The translations under genes and the position numbers were made by a program. A stretch of DNA of 64,000 bases from Paracoccus sediminis (GTDB taxonomy: Bacteria; Pseudomonadota; Alphaproteobacteria; Rhodobacterales; Rhodobacteraceae), in NCBI RefSeq assembly GCF_900188295.1, contig NZ_FZNM01000006.1, forward strand, positions 1 through 64,000, written 5' to 3'. The notes under the pieces were generated by a model. It worked only from the letters and a program-made list of their open reading frames with translations, had not been told where the DNA came from and did no database searches. Below, in pieces: positions 9,469 to 18,403 of the stretch; within the stretch, counting starts at the first letter, position 1; every line of letters starts with the position of its first letter.

Positions 9469-12060
9469 ATGACTACGACCCAAGGGCAGAATGCGCATTA
9501 TCTTGCCGATTACCGGCCTTATCCGTTTGTTTTGACTGCAACTCGGATGACATTCGAACTGCACCCGCAGGCCACCCGCGTCGTCACCGCCCTGTCCCTG
9601 GCGCCGCGCGATCCGCAGCAGGCCGAGGATTTGGTTCTGGACGGCGGCAAGGGCGTCAAGCTGGTTTCGCTGACCATCGACGGCGTTGCGCCGGACCCCT
9701 CCCGGATCATCCGTCGCGAGGAAACCCTGACGATCTCGGCCGCCGCCCTGCCCCCGCATCCGTTCCTTCTGGAAACCGCCGTCCAGATCGATCCCTCGGC
9801 AAACACGGCGTTCGAGGGGCTGTACATCTCGAACGGGATGTTCTGCACCCAGTGCGAGGCCGAGGGGTTCCGTCATATCACCTTCTATCCCGACCGCCCG
9901 GATGTGATGGCGACCTTTCACGTCACCATCGACAGCGATCTGCCGGTGCTGCTGTCGAACGGCAATCCTGTCGGGCAATCGCAGGGCCGCGCCGAATGGC
10001 ACGATCCCTGGCCCAAGCCCAGCTATCTGTTCGCGCTTGTCGCGGGCGATCTGGTTGCGGTCAGCGACAGTTTCACCACACGGTCGGGCCGCCGGGTTGC
10101 GTTGAACGTCTGGGTCCGGCCAGGCGACCAGGATCGGGCGGGCTTTGCGATGGAATCCCTCGTCAAGTCGATGTCATGGGACGAGGCTGTCTATGGCCGG
10201 GAATACGATCTGGACGTATTCAACATCGTTGCGGTGGACGATTTCAACATGGGAGCCATGGAAAACAAGGGGTTGAACATCTTCAACTCGAAACTGGTCC
10301 TGGCCAGCCCCGATACCGCGACTGACACCGACTATGACCGGATCGAGGCCGTGATCGCCCACGAATATTTCCACAATTGGACCGGCAACCGGATCACCTG
10401 CCGCGACTGGTTCCAGCTGTGCCTCAAGGAAGGGCTGACGGTGTTCCGCGACCAGCAGTTCACGTCCGACCTGCGATCCGCCGCAGTCAAGCGGATCGAG
10501 GATGTGCAGGCCCTGCGCGCCCGGCAGTTCCGCGAGGATCAGGGTCCGCTGGCCCATCCCCCGCGCCCCGACCGGTACGAGGAGATCAACAATTTCTATA
10601 CCGCGACCGTTTACGAAAAAGGCGCCGAGGTGATCGGGATGTTGAAGCGGCTTGTGGGTGACGACGGCTATCGCCGGGCGCTGGATCTGTATTTCGACCG
10701 TCACGACGGCGACGCGGCCACTATCGAGGACTGGTTGCAGGTGTTCCAGGATGCCACCGGCCGCGACCTGACGCAATTCAAGCGGTGGTACACCGATGCC
10801 GGCACCCCGCGCCTGAGCCTGGCCGAGGACTGGCAGCCCGGCGACACGGGCGGCACGCTGACCCTGACCTTCACGCAGGACAATCCCCCCACGCCCGGCC
10901 AGACGCAGAAATCGCCGCGTGTCATACCCGTCGCGGTGGGCCTCATCGGCCCCAATGGCGACGAGATCGTGCCGACGCAGGTTCTAGAGATGACCGAAGC
11001 CAGCCAGAGCTTTTCCTTTGACGGCTTGGGCGCCCGCCCCGTCGTGTCGGCCTTGCGCGGCTTTTCGGCCCCCGTCACGCTGTCGCGCCCTCTGGACGAC
11101 GCCACCCGAGCTTTCCTGCTGGCTCACGACACCGATCCTTTCGCCCGATGGGAGGCCGGGCGCGATCTTGCGCTGTCGGCTCTGACCGCCGCCTCTCGGG
11201 GACAGGCCGTCAGCGGGGATTATGTCGATGCCATCGGCCACCTGATCGCCGACGGCAATGCCGATCCGGCCTTTCGTGCCCTGTGCCTGAACCTGCCCGG
11301 AGAGGAGGAGATCGCCACCCGCCTGTCGTCACAGGGTATCGTTCCTGTTCCCGACGCGATCCATGTTGCCCGCGAAGCCTTGGCCCGCCGGATTGCGGAA
11401 ACGCATCTGGACCTGCTGTCGCGGCTTTACGACGACATGGCGGTCCCCGGACCCTATCGTCCCGATGCCTCGGACGCTGCCCGGCGGTCGCTGCGCCATG
11501 CCGTGCTGGCGCTGCTGACCCGCATCGACGGCGGCGAACGCGCCGAGATCCTGTTCGGGATCGCGGGCAACATGACCGAACGAATGGCGGCGCTGACGGC
11601 CCTGCTGCGGCGGGGCCTGGGACAGGCCGAACTTGCGGCCCTGCACGACCAGTTCGCGGGCAACCGGCTTGTCATGGACAAGTGGTTCGGGATCCAGCCC
11701 ATGGCCGCGCCCCCCGCCCAGGCCGTGCAGATCGCCCATGCCCTGTCGCAGCGCAAGGATTTCGACTGGAAAAATCCCAACCGCTTTCGCGCGCTGATCG
11801 GCGGGCTGTCGGCAAACCACGCCGGTTTTCATGCCGCCGACGGATCGGGCTATGACTTCGTGGCCAACTGGCTGCTGCGCATGGATCCGCTGAACCCGCA
11901 GATCGCCGCGCGCATGTCCACGGCGTTCGAGACCTGGACCCGCTATGACGCGGGACGGCGCGCCAGGGCCTTAACGGCCCTGGAACGAATTGCCGCTGCC
12001 GACGGTTTGAGCAGGAATACCAGCGAGATGGTGTCGCGGATGATCGCCGCGGGTTCGTGA
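9469..12060 (+). CDS. pepN: Aminopeptidase N (M1 zinc metallopeptidase)
   Basis: An 863-residue gamma-proteobacterial-type PepN. The exopeptidase motif GAMEN and the zinc motif HEYFHNWTGNR with the downstream KEG glutamate are present. The order is an N-terminal beta domain, thermolysin-like catalytic domain (about residues 230-430), small beta domain and a long helical C-terminal domain. It removes N-terminal residues from peptides in the cytoplasm and no signal peptide is seen. The ATG at 9469 has AGGA nearby. The frame extends back to 9295, but that part is not family-like and overlaps the divergent promoter region. Confidence 0.95.
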   Translation: MTTTQGQNAHYLADYRPYPFVLTATRMTFELHPQATRVVTALSLAPRDPQQAEDLVLDGGKGVKLVSLTIDGVAPDPSRIIRREETLTISAAALPPHPFLLETAVQIDPSANTAFEGLYISNGMFCTQCEAEGFRHITFYPDRPDVMATFHVTIDSDLPVLLSNGNPVGQSQGRAEWHDPWPKPSYLFALVAGDLVAVSDSFTTRSGRRVALNVWVRPGDQDRAGFAMESLVKSMSWDEAVYGREYDLDVFNIVAVDDFNMGAMENKGLNIFNSKLVLASPDTATDTDYDRIEAVIAHEYFHNWTGNRITCRDWFQLCLKEGLTVFRDQQFTSDLRSAAVKRIEDVQALRARQFREDQGPLAHPPRPDRYEEINNFYTATVYEKGAEVIGMLKRLVGDDGYRRALDLYFDRHDGDAATIEDWLQVFQDATGRDLTQFKRWYTDAGTPRLSLAEDWQPGDTGGTLTLTFTQDNPPTPGQTQKSPRVIPVAVGLIGPNGDEIVPTQVLEMTEASQSFSFDGLGARPVVSALRGFSAPVTLSRPLDDATRAFLLAHDTDPFARWEAGRDLALSALTAASRGQAVSGDYVDAIGHLIADGNADPAFRALCLNLPGEEEIATRLSSQGIVPVPDAIHVAREALARRIAETHLDLLSRLYDDMAVPGPYRPDASDAARRSLRHAVLALLTRIDGGERAEILFGIAGNMTERMAALTALLRRGLGQAELAALHDQFAGNRLVMDKWFGIQPMAAPPAQAVQIAHALSQRKDFDWKNPNRFRALIGGLSANHAGFHAADGSGYDFVANWLLRMDPLNPQIAARMSTAFETWTRYDAGRRARALTALERIAAADGLSRNTSEMVSRMIAAGS

Positions 12061-12102
12061 AGCCGCTTGTGATCGCCTGAACGCCGGGGCAGAAAGGCCG
12101 CG

Positions 12103-13011
12103 ATGACTGACCGTTATGCCGACGCCAAGGCCGAAATGCAGGCCCGTCTGGACCCGCTGATTGCCGAGCGGGCGCCTTGGCTTTATTCCGGAAAGCGGCA
12201 TCACCGGCTGGCAAAATGGGCGATGATGGGTCTGTTGCGCTATCCGACCACCATCCGGCTGGGCGCCGAATTCCGCGATATCCCCACGTCTGAAATCATG
12301 CGGCGGATGACTGACCTGATCGTCCGCGATGTCCGGGTCGAGGGGATGGAGCATATCCCGGCCACGGGTTCCGCGCTCATCGTGGCAAACCACCCGACCG
12401 GAATTGCGGACGGCATCGTCGTTCATGCGATGCTGTCGCACCTGCGCGACGATCTGTTCATCTATGCCAACCACGACATGATCCGCGTCCTGCCCCAGGT
12501 GGCGGATCTGATCGCGGGCGTCGAGTGGCGGGTGGAGAAACGCAGTCACGCCAAGACCAAGGCCACGATGGATTACACCCGCGAGGCGTTGGAGGCCGGG
12601 CGGATCGGTCTGATCTTTCCGTCGGGACGGCTGGCCAAGCGCCACGGGCTGGCGCTGCATGAACGTCCCTGGATGGCAAGCGCCGCGATGATCGCGCGCA
12701 AGTTCGGCGTGCCGATCATTCCCATGAACATTCGCGCCCGCAATTCGTCGCTGTTCTATCTGCTGGACGCCATCCACCCGACGCTGCGCGACGTGACCCT
12801 GTTCAACGAGGTTCTGAACAAGCGCCGGCAGCCCTATCGCATCAGGGTCGGGGCGCCCATCGACCCCGCCACCCTGCCCAGGGGAGAGGATGCGATCACG
12901 GTTCTGCGCGACACGGTTCTGGCATTGCCCGCCCCCGGCCCGGACGCCGCGCGCCTGATGCAGGATCGCGGCCGCGCGCGGCTGGTGCGGGGATCCGAAG
13001 GACTGGCCTAG
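12103..13011 (+). CDS. PlsC-type lysophospholipid acyltransferase
   Basis: A 302-residue acyltransferase of the 1-acylglycerol-3-phosphate acyltransferase superfamily. The catalytic block reads IVANHPTGIADG (about residues 93-104), where the usual HX4D spacing is HX5D, and the later LIFPSGRLAKRH block fits the FPEGTRS substrate motif with changes. Hydrophobic stretches suggest inner-membrane association. It probably acylates a lysolipid or related acceptor, with exact substrate unknown. The stop TAG at 13009-13011 shares the palindrome CTAG with the stop of the convergent transaminase. Confidence 0.75.
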   Translation: MTDRYADAKAEMQARLDPLIAERAPWLYSGKRHHRLAKWAMMGLLRYPTTIRLGAEFRDIPTSEIMRRMTDLIVRDVRVEGMEHIPATGSALIVANHPTGIADGIVVHAMLSHLRDDLFIYANHDMIRVLPQVADLIAGVEWRVEKRSHAKTKATMDYTREALEAGRIGLIFPSGRLAKRHGLALHERPWMASAAMIARKFGVPIIPMNIRARNSSLFYLLDAIHPTLRDVTLFNEVLNKRRQPYRIRVGAPIDPATLPRGEDAITVLRDTVLALPAPGPDAARLMQDRGRARLVRGSEGLA

Positions 13012-13868
13012 ACCGCCGCCTTGCGGCTTTCCTCCAGATAGATTTCGCGCAGGCGCGTCGCCACCGGACCCACCTGCCCCGTGCCGATGGCCGCGCCGTC
13101 GATTTCCACCACCGGCATCACGAAGGCCGATGCCGAGGTGATGAAGGCCTCGTCCGCAGCCTGCGCCTCGGCGATGGTGAAGCTGCGTTCCTCGACCTGC
13201 ATCTGCGCCTCGGACGCAAAGCGCAGCACGGCGGCGCGGGTGATGCCGTGCAGGATGTCATTGGACAATGCGCGGGTGACGATGGCGCCGCCCTTGACGA
13301 TATAGGCGTTGTTGCTGGTGCCCTCGGTCACGAAGCCATCCTCGACCATCCAAGCGTCATCGACGCCGCGCGCCTTTGCCTCCATCTTGGCCATCGACGG
13401 GAACAGCAGCTGCACGGTCTTGATGTCGCGGCGCGCCCACCGAAGATCGTCGATGCTGATGACCTTCCAGCCGGTTCTTGCGGCTGGCGCATCGGCCAGG
13501 CCGGGCTTGGACTGGGTGAACATCACGACCGTGAGGCGGGTGCCCGTTGGGGGATAGGCGAAATCCCGGTCGCCGGGATTGCCGCGCGTCACTTGCAGAT
13601 AAACAAGCCCGTCGGTGATGGCGTTTCGTTCCACCAACTCGCGGAAGGCGGCCAGATAACCGTCATCGGACAAGGGATTGTCCATCGCCAACTCGCCCAG
13701 CGACCGTTTCAGCCGCACCAGATGGCCGTCGAAATCCAGCAGCTTGCCGTCCAGGACGCTGACGACCTCGTAAACGCCATCGGCCATCAGGAAACCCCGG
13801 TCAAAGACCGAGATCGTGGCCCGATCCTCGGGCAGGTAGTCGCCGTTGACATAAACCGTGCGCGTCAT
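13008..13868 (-). CDS. dat: D-amino-acid transaminase (class IV PLP enzyme)
   Basis: A 286-residue class IV aminotransferase. It begins MTRTVYVNGDYLPEDRATISVFDRGF, with the family's VFDRGF block, and carries the PLP lysine in the SMAKMEAK region, the TEGTSNN block and the LHGITR block. It resembles D-alanine transaminase more than branched-chain enzymes, but this split is difficult by eye. The ATG at 13868 has GGGGGAT upstream. The frame extends to 14351 only as a shadow across mcl1. It is divergent from mcl1 and ends in a CTAG shared with the acyltransferase gene. Confidence 0.8.
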   Translation of the reverse strand: MTRTVYVNGDYLPEDRATISVFDRGFLMADGVYEVVSVLDGKLLDFDGHLVRLKRSLGELAMDNPLSDDGYLAAFRELVERNAITDGLVYLQVTRGNPGDRDFAYPPTGTRLTVVMFTQSKPGLADAPAARTGWKVISIDDLRWARRDIKTVQLLFPSMAKMEAKARGVDDAWMVEDGFVTEGTSNNAYIVKGGAIVTRALSNDILHGITRAAVLRFASEAQMQVEERSFTIAEAQAADEAFITSASAFVMPVVEIDGAAIGTGQVGPVATRLREIYLEESRKAAV

Positions 13869-13910
13869 GAGATCCCCCTGGTTGTTGGCTGTGGTCCTGC
13901 CCCCAAAGCA

Positions 13911-13956
13911 CGCCATCGTCAAGGCGCGGCCATGCTGCATTGCAGCCTTGATGGCG
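13911..13956. promoter_or_regulatory. Nested dyad between dat and mcl1
   Basis: The 142-bp divergent region has a perfect short dyad GCTGCA-T-TGCAGC at 13934-13946. Around it are longer imperfect arms: CGCCATCGTCAAGGC (13911-13925) against GCCTTGATGGCG (13945-13956), which differ by a two-base insertion. This could be an operator for a dimeric regulator shared by both promoters. No family can be named. Confidence 0.4.
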
Positions 13957-14010
13957 TGTCCGCGAAAGATTATTGCTGTCAGGAACACAAATCTTTTCGG
14001 AACGGATCCC

Positions 14011-14967
14011 ATGAGCTTTCGAACCCAACCGCTGCCTCCTGCCCGTCTGAACCGTTGCCAGTTGTTCGGCCCCGGTTCGCGCGACAGCCTGTTCGGAAAG
14101 ATGGCGACATCCGCTGCCGATGTCATCAATCTCGATCTGGAGGATTCGGTTGCCCCCGACGACAAGGATCGTGCTCGGGCGAACGTCATCCAGGCCATCG
14201 GCGACATCGACTGGGGCGACAAGACTCTGTCGGTGCGCATCAACGGCCTGGACACACCCTTCTGGTATCGCGACGTGGTGGACCTGCTGGAACAGGCGGG
14301 CGACCGGCTGGACCAGATCATGATCCCCAAGGCCGGGAACGCCGGCGACATCTATGCGGTGGATGCCCTGGTCACGGCCATCGAACGCGCCAAAGGCCGG
14401 ACCAAACGCATCAATTTCGAGGTCATCATCGAAAGCGCGGCCGGCATCTGCCATGTCGAGGAGATCGCCGCATCGTCCCCCCGGATGCAGGCCATCAGCC
14501 TGGGGGCGGCGGATTTCGCGGCGTCCATGGGGATGGCGACCACGGGAATCGGCGGGACGCAGGAAAATTATTACATGATCCGCGAAGGGCAGAAATACTG
14601 GCCCGATCCCTGGCACTGGGCGCAGACCGCCATCGTCGCCGCCTGCCGCACTCACGGACTGCTGCCGGTCGATGGCCCCTTTGGCGATTTCAGCGACAGC
14701 GATGGCTTTGTCGCCCAGGCCCGCCGGTCGGCGACCTTGGGCATGGTCGGAAAATGGGCGATCCACCCCAAGCAGGTGGAACTGGCGAACGAGGTCTTTT
14801 CGCCCAGCGACGCCGCCGTATCCGAGGCGCGGGAAATCCTGGCCGCAATGGACAAGGCCAGGTCCGAAGGTGCGGGCGCCACGGTCTACAAGGGACGGCT
14901 GGTGGACATCGCCTCGATCAAGCAGGCCGAGGTGATCGTGCGGCAGGCGGAACTGATCGCGGGCTAG
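14011..14967 (+). CDS. mcl1: L-malyl-CoA/beta-methylmalyl-CoA lyase
   Basis: A 318-residue CitE-like lyase, the same length as Rhodobacter sphaeroides Mcl1 and very close to it along the chain as I recall it. Shared stretches include RCQLFGPGSRD, INLDLEDSVAPDDK, IMIPK, FEVIIESAAGI and GKWAIHPKQ. The conserved acidic residues for Mg2+ are in LEDSVAPDD and FEVIIESA. It cleaves malyl-CoA and beta-methylmalyl-CoA in the ethylmalonyl-CoA pathway of acetyl-CoA assimilation. The ATG at 14011 gives the family N-terminus MSFRTQP. It stops in a CTAG shared with the convergent TIGR02186 gene. Confidence 0.92.
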   Translation: MSFRTQPLPPARLNRCQLFGPGSRDSLFGKMATSAADVINLDLEDSVAPDDKDRARANVIQAIGDIDWGDKTLSVRINGLDTPFWYRDVVDLLEQAGDRLDQIMIPKAGNAGDIYAVDALVTAIERAKGRTKRINFEVIIESAAGICHVEEIAASSPRMQAISLGAADFAASMGMATTGIGGTQENYYMIREGQKYWPDPWHWAQTAIVAACRTHGLLPVDGPFGDFSDSDGFVAQARRSATLGMVGKWAIHPKQVELANEVFSPSDAAVSEAREILAAMDKARSEGAGATVYKGRLVDIASIKQAEVIVRQAELIAG

Positions 14968-15815
14968 GGCCGACGCAGCTTTCGGAACGCCGCTGAGGCC
15001 CCCCATCCGGCAAAGACCGCGACGGCCAGCGACATCAGCCCGTACAAAAACGGCTGGTCAAAGGCCAACCGATACAGCCAGCGTTCCAATCCCACCTTGC
15101 GGACGTTGATGGGGGCCACGAAGACATCCATCACCTGCCCGTCCCGCAGCAGGAAGATGCGCGTCTTGTAGGCGCCTTCGACCAGATTGGCGGGCAGGCT
15201 GACATCGGCGCGGAACAGGGTCTGGTCGATCAGCGACACCGTGCCCTCGTCCAGGCGGTACAAGCCTTCGTCCTGGCGGATGCGGATCAGCGCCTCGGTA
15301 AAGGGAACGGCGCTGTCAACCGCGACCTGCCCGGCAAAGGCGCGCATCGCGTGGGACAGCGAGATCCGATAACGGCTGTCCCATTCCGGCAGCAGGATGT
15401 CGTCCAGCGGGGCCGAGGTGGCGACGGCATAAAACCCCGGCGCGGCGCCGATCCTGACCGCCTGGGAATTGACCCAGATCCCGGCCCTGCGTTCCTTGCG
15501 CCACACCGTGACGCCGCCGGACGGCGCCTCGACCGTTACGATCACCTGCAATGGCGGGCCGGGCGGGATCGGAGTTTCGCGCTTGATCGCGCCATAGATG
15601 AGGATCTCGGATCCGTCGAAGCTGGCGGTGATGGCCACGGAATCGCTGGACAGGCCCGCAACCACCGTTTCCGCGGGCTGCACGTCGGAGGGAGGATTGG
15701 CGGCCGGCGTGGCAGGTATGGGAAAGGCGTCCGCATCGGTCTGCGGCACGGTGGACTGCCCATGGGCCGTGCCGGTCATCGCCAGCAGCACCAGCCCCGC
15801 AAGCCACCCCCGCAT
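14964..15815 (-). CDS. TIGR02186 family transmembrane protein
   Basis: A 283-residue protein with a cleavable N-terminal signal ([19 protein letters not shown]), a large periplasmic beta-rich region and one C-terminal membrane helix (about residues 250-270). This fits the alphaproteobacterial TIGR02186/Alph_Pro_TM family, which sits beside TauE/SafE permeases in many genomes. The ATG at 15815 overlaps the permease stop as TGATG, supporting coupled translation. A role with the exporter, perhaps of a sulfur compound, is guilt by association only. Confidence 0.75.
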   Translation of the reverse strand: MRGWLAGLVLLAMTGTAHGQSTVPQTDADAFPIPATPAANPPSDVQPAETVVAGLSSDSVAITASFDGSEILIYGAIKRETPIPPGPPLQVIVTVEAPSGGVTVWRKERRAGIWVNSQAVRIGAAPGFYAVATSAPLDDILLPEWDSRYRISLSHAMRAFAGQVAVDSAVPFTEALIRIRQDEGLYRLDEGTVSLIDQTLFRADVSLPANLVEGAYKTRIFLLRDGQVMDVFVAPINVRKVGLERWLYRLAFDQPFLYGLMSLAVAVFAGWGASAAFRKLRRP

Positions 15816-16729
15816 CAGCGGATTCCCGGCTGGATGGCGTACAGGTCGTCGGGCGTCAGGAACAGATCCAGCGCCAGCTTGCCGCAAACCACCAGCACCA
15901 GCAGGGCCAGTAGGATCCGCAACTGTTCGGCCCGCAGCTTGGCGCCCAGTGTCGTCCCGATCTGCGCGCCGACCACACCGCCCACGATCAGCAGCAGCGC
16001 CAGCATCATGTCCACGGTGTTATAGCTGACCGCGTGCATCACGGTCGTGAAGGCGGTGACGAAGGTGATCTGGAACAGCGACGTGCCCACCACGACCTTG
16101 GTGGGCATCCCCAGCAGATAGATCATCGCGGGCACCATGATGAAGCCGCCGCCGACACCCATGATCGCGGCCAGAACGCCCACGGCGACACCGACCAGAA
16201 GCGGCGGAAAGGTGCTGATATACAACCCGGATGCCCGGAACTTTACCTTCAGCGGCCAGCGATGGACCCAGTTGTGCTGGTGCAGCCGCTTGCGATAGCC
16301 GGGCTTGCTGGACCGGTGCAGCGCCCGGACGCTTTCCTGCAACATCATCATGCCGATCAGGCCCAGAAAGACGACATAACACAGTTGCACGACCAGATCG
16401 ACCTGACCGACGCGTTGCAGCAGGGTAAAGACCCACACCCCCAGCCAGGATCCGACAAGACCCCCGGCCAGAAGGACGCCCCCCATCCTGAAATCGACGC
16501 TCTTGCGTTTGACATGGGCCAGCACGCCCGACACCGACGACGCGACGACCTGGTTCGCCCCGGTCGCCACGGCGATGGCGGGCGGAATGCCGATGAAGAA
16601 CAGCAGCGGCGTGATAAGGAACCCGCCGCCCACACCGAACAGCCCGCTCATGACGCCGACCAGGCCGCCCAGGCCGATCAGCGTGAAGGCGTTGACCGAT
16701 ACCTCGGCAATGGGAAGATAAATCTGCAT
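15815..16729 (-). CDS. TauE/SafE family sulfite/organosulfur exporter
   Basis: A 304-residue polytopic membrane protein with about eight hydrophobic segments and the internal duplication typical of TauE/Saf[20 protein letters not shown] in the first half and [16 protein letters not shown] in the second. Members export sulfite, sulfoacetate or similar anions, and some import them. The ATG at 16729 gives a family-like start; the frame to 16786 is not conserved. It leads a two-gene unit with the TIGR02186 partner and is divergent from surE across a 163-bp spacer. Confidence 0.85.
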   Translation of the reverse strand: MQIYLPIAEVSVNAFTLIGLGGLVGVMSGLFGVGGGFLITPLLFFIGIPPAIAVATGANQVVASSVSGVLAHVKRKSVDFRMGGVLLAGGLVGSWLGVWVFTLLQRVGQVDLVVQLCYVVFLGLIGMMMLQESVRALHRSSKPGYRKRLHQHNWVHRWPLKVKFRASGLYISTFPPLLVGVAVGVLAAIMGVGGGFIMVPAMIYLLGMPTKVVVGTSLFQITFVTAFTTVMHAVSYNTVDMMLALLLIVGGVVGAQIGTTLGAKLRAEQLRILLALLVLVVCGKLALDLFLTPDDLYAIQPGIR

Positions 16730-16892
16730 GGTTCGCGCGGCGGCTGCGTCAGAGGCAAGGATGCAACGCCAAGGCACCCAGGTCAAACCGCTTTCGGGCC
16801 GCGGGCGCTTGAAGCAGGTCGGTGGCCCGGTTAATCAGGAACGAAGACGTGAACGGGCGCTGACCTTGGCGCGGAACCATTCGGGCGGGACA

Positions 16893-17711
16893 ATGCGCAT
16901 CCTGATTACCAACGACGACGGCATCAACGCCCCCGGCCTGCATGTGCTGGAGGAGATCGCGGCCGATCTGGCAGGCCCTGGCGGGCAGGTCTGGGTCGTG
17001 GCTCCTGCCTTTGAACAGTCGGGCGTCGCCCATTGCATCAGCTATGCCCATCCGACAATGGTTGCGCGTCTCGACGAACGCCGCTATGCGACCGAAGGCA
17101 GCCCTGCCGATTGCGTGCTGGCCGCGATCTGCGACATCATGGCGGATGGCCTGCCCGATCTGGTCCTGTCCGGCGTGAACCGAGGCAACAATTCCGGCGA
17201 GAACGCGATGTATTCCGGCACGATCGGCGGCGCGATGGAAGCCGCGTTGCAGGGACTGCCCGCCATCGCTCTGTCACAATATCTGGGGCCGCTCACCGGG
17301 GGCCTCGACGATCCCTTCGAAGGCGCGCGCCGTCATGGCGCCGCCGTGATCCGCAGGCTTCTGGATCACGGCGACTGGACCTCGGACGCGGATTTCCGGC
17401 TGTTCTACAACATCAACTTTCCTCCGGTTCCGGCGGCCTCGGTCCGGGGCGTTCGCGTGGCGCCCCAGGGACGGCGGCAGGGCACGAATTTCAGCGTCGT
17501 GCCCTATACCGCGCCCAATGGCCGCCGCTTCATGTGGGCGGCGGGGGGCGCGCAGAATGCCCCGGCCCGCCCCGGCACCGATGTCGCGGTCAACATGGAG
17601 GGGTTCGTTTCGGTCACGCCGATGCGGGCCGACCTGACCTGCCATGTTTCGCTGCATGACATGGCGGGCCTGTTCGAACAGGACATCCCCCGAGAGACGG
17701 AGACCTCATGA
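16893..17711 (+). CDS. surE: 5'/3'-nucleotidase SurE
   Basis: A 272-residue SurE phosphatase. The metal-binding start [15 protein letters not shown] and the [11 protein letters not shown] loop are intact. The enzyme dephosphorylates nucleoside monophosphates in the cytoplasm and is linked to stationary-phase survival. I chose the ATG at 16893 because the family starts there and GGGCGGGA lies upstream; the frame extends back to 16728 without similarity. The stop overlaps the pcm start (ATGA), so the two genes are coupled. Confidence 0.95.
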   Translation: MRILITNDDGINAPGLHVLEEIAADLAGPGGQVWVVAPAFEQSGVAHCISYAHPTMVARLDERRYATEGSPADCVLAAICDIMADGLPDLVLSGVNRGNNSGENAMYSGTIGGAMEAALQGLPAIALSQYLGPLTGGLDDPFEGARRHGAAVIRRLLDHGDWTSDADFRLFYNINFPPVPAASVRGVRVAPQGRRQGTNFSVVPYTAPNGRRFMWAAGGAQNAPARPGTDVAVNMEGFVSVTPMRADLTCHVSLHDMAGLFEQDIPRETETS

Positions 17712-18367
17712 CCGTCGATCACGGCGATGACGACCCGGCCGAGCGCACCATGCGCTTTCTGTTCCAGTTGCGCTCGCGCGGCGTGACCGATCCTCGCGTG
17801 CTGGCGGCAATGGAAAAGATCGACCGGGGCCTGTTCGTGCGCGGCCAGTTCGCCGACCGCGCCTACGAAGATACGCCGCTGCCGATCCCCTGCGGCCAGA
17901 CGATCAGCCAGCCTTCGGTCGTGGGCCTGATGACCCAATCGCTGAATCCCGGCCCCCGCGATACCGTGCTGGAAATCGGGACCGGATCGGGCTATCAGGC
18001 GGCGGTCCTGTCGGGCCTGTGCCGCCGCGTCTATACCGTCGATCGCCACAAGCGGCTGGTCCACGAGGCCGAGGCGATCTTTCGCCATCTGGGCCTGCAC
18101 AATATCATCGCACAGGTCGCCGACGGTTCGCGCGGCCTGCCCGACCAGGCGCCCTTTGATCGCATCCTTGTCACCGCCGCGGCCGAGGATCCGCCCGGCC
18201 CCTTGTTGGCACAGCTGAAGATCGGCGGTATCATGGTGGTGCCGGTGGGACAGTCCGACGCGGTCCAGACCTTGATCCGCGTCACGCGGTCCGACACCGG
18301 CTTCGACTATGACGAATTGCGACAGGTGCGGTTCGTGCCGCTGGTCGAAGGGTTGGGACAGACATAG
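17708..18367 (+). CDS. pcm: Protein-L-isoaspartate O-methyltransferase
   Basis: A 219-residue methyltransferase that repairs isoaspartyl residues in aged proteins using S-adenosylmethionine. SAM motif I is [15 protein letters not shown] (residues about 78-92), preceded by [15 protein letters not shown], a signature of the family. It overlaps surE by four bases and is followed 36 bp later by the nlpD-like gene, the same three-gene order as in enterobacteria. Confidence 0.95.
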   Translation: MTVDHGDDDPAERTMRFLFQLRSRGVTDPRVLAAMEKIDRGLFVRGQFADRAYEDTPLPIPCGQTISQPSVVGLMTQSLNPGPRDTVLEIGTGSGYQAAVLSGLCRRVYTVDRHKRLVHEAEAIFRHLGLHNIIAQVADGSRGLPDQAPFDRILVTAAAEDPPGPLLAQLKIGGIMVVPVGQSDAVQTLIRVTRSDTGFDYDELRQVRFVPLVEGLGQT

Positions 18368-18403
18368 CCCCGATCTGCGGCGTGGCAGGTAAGGACGACG
18401 GGA

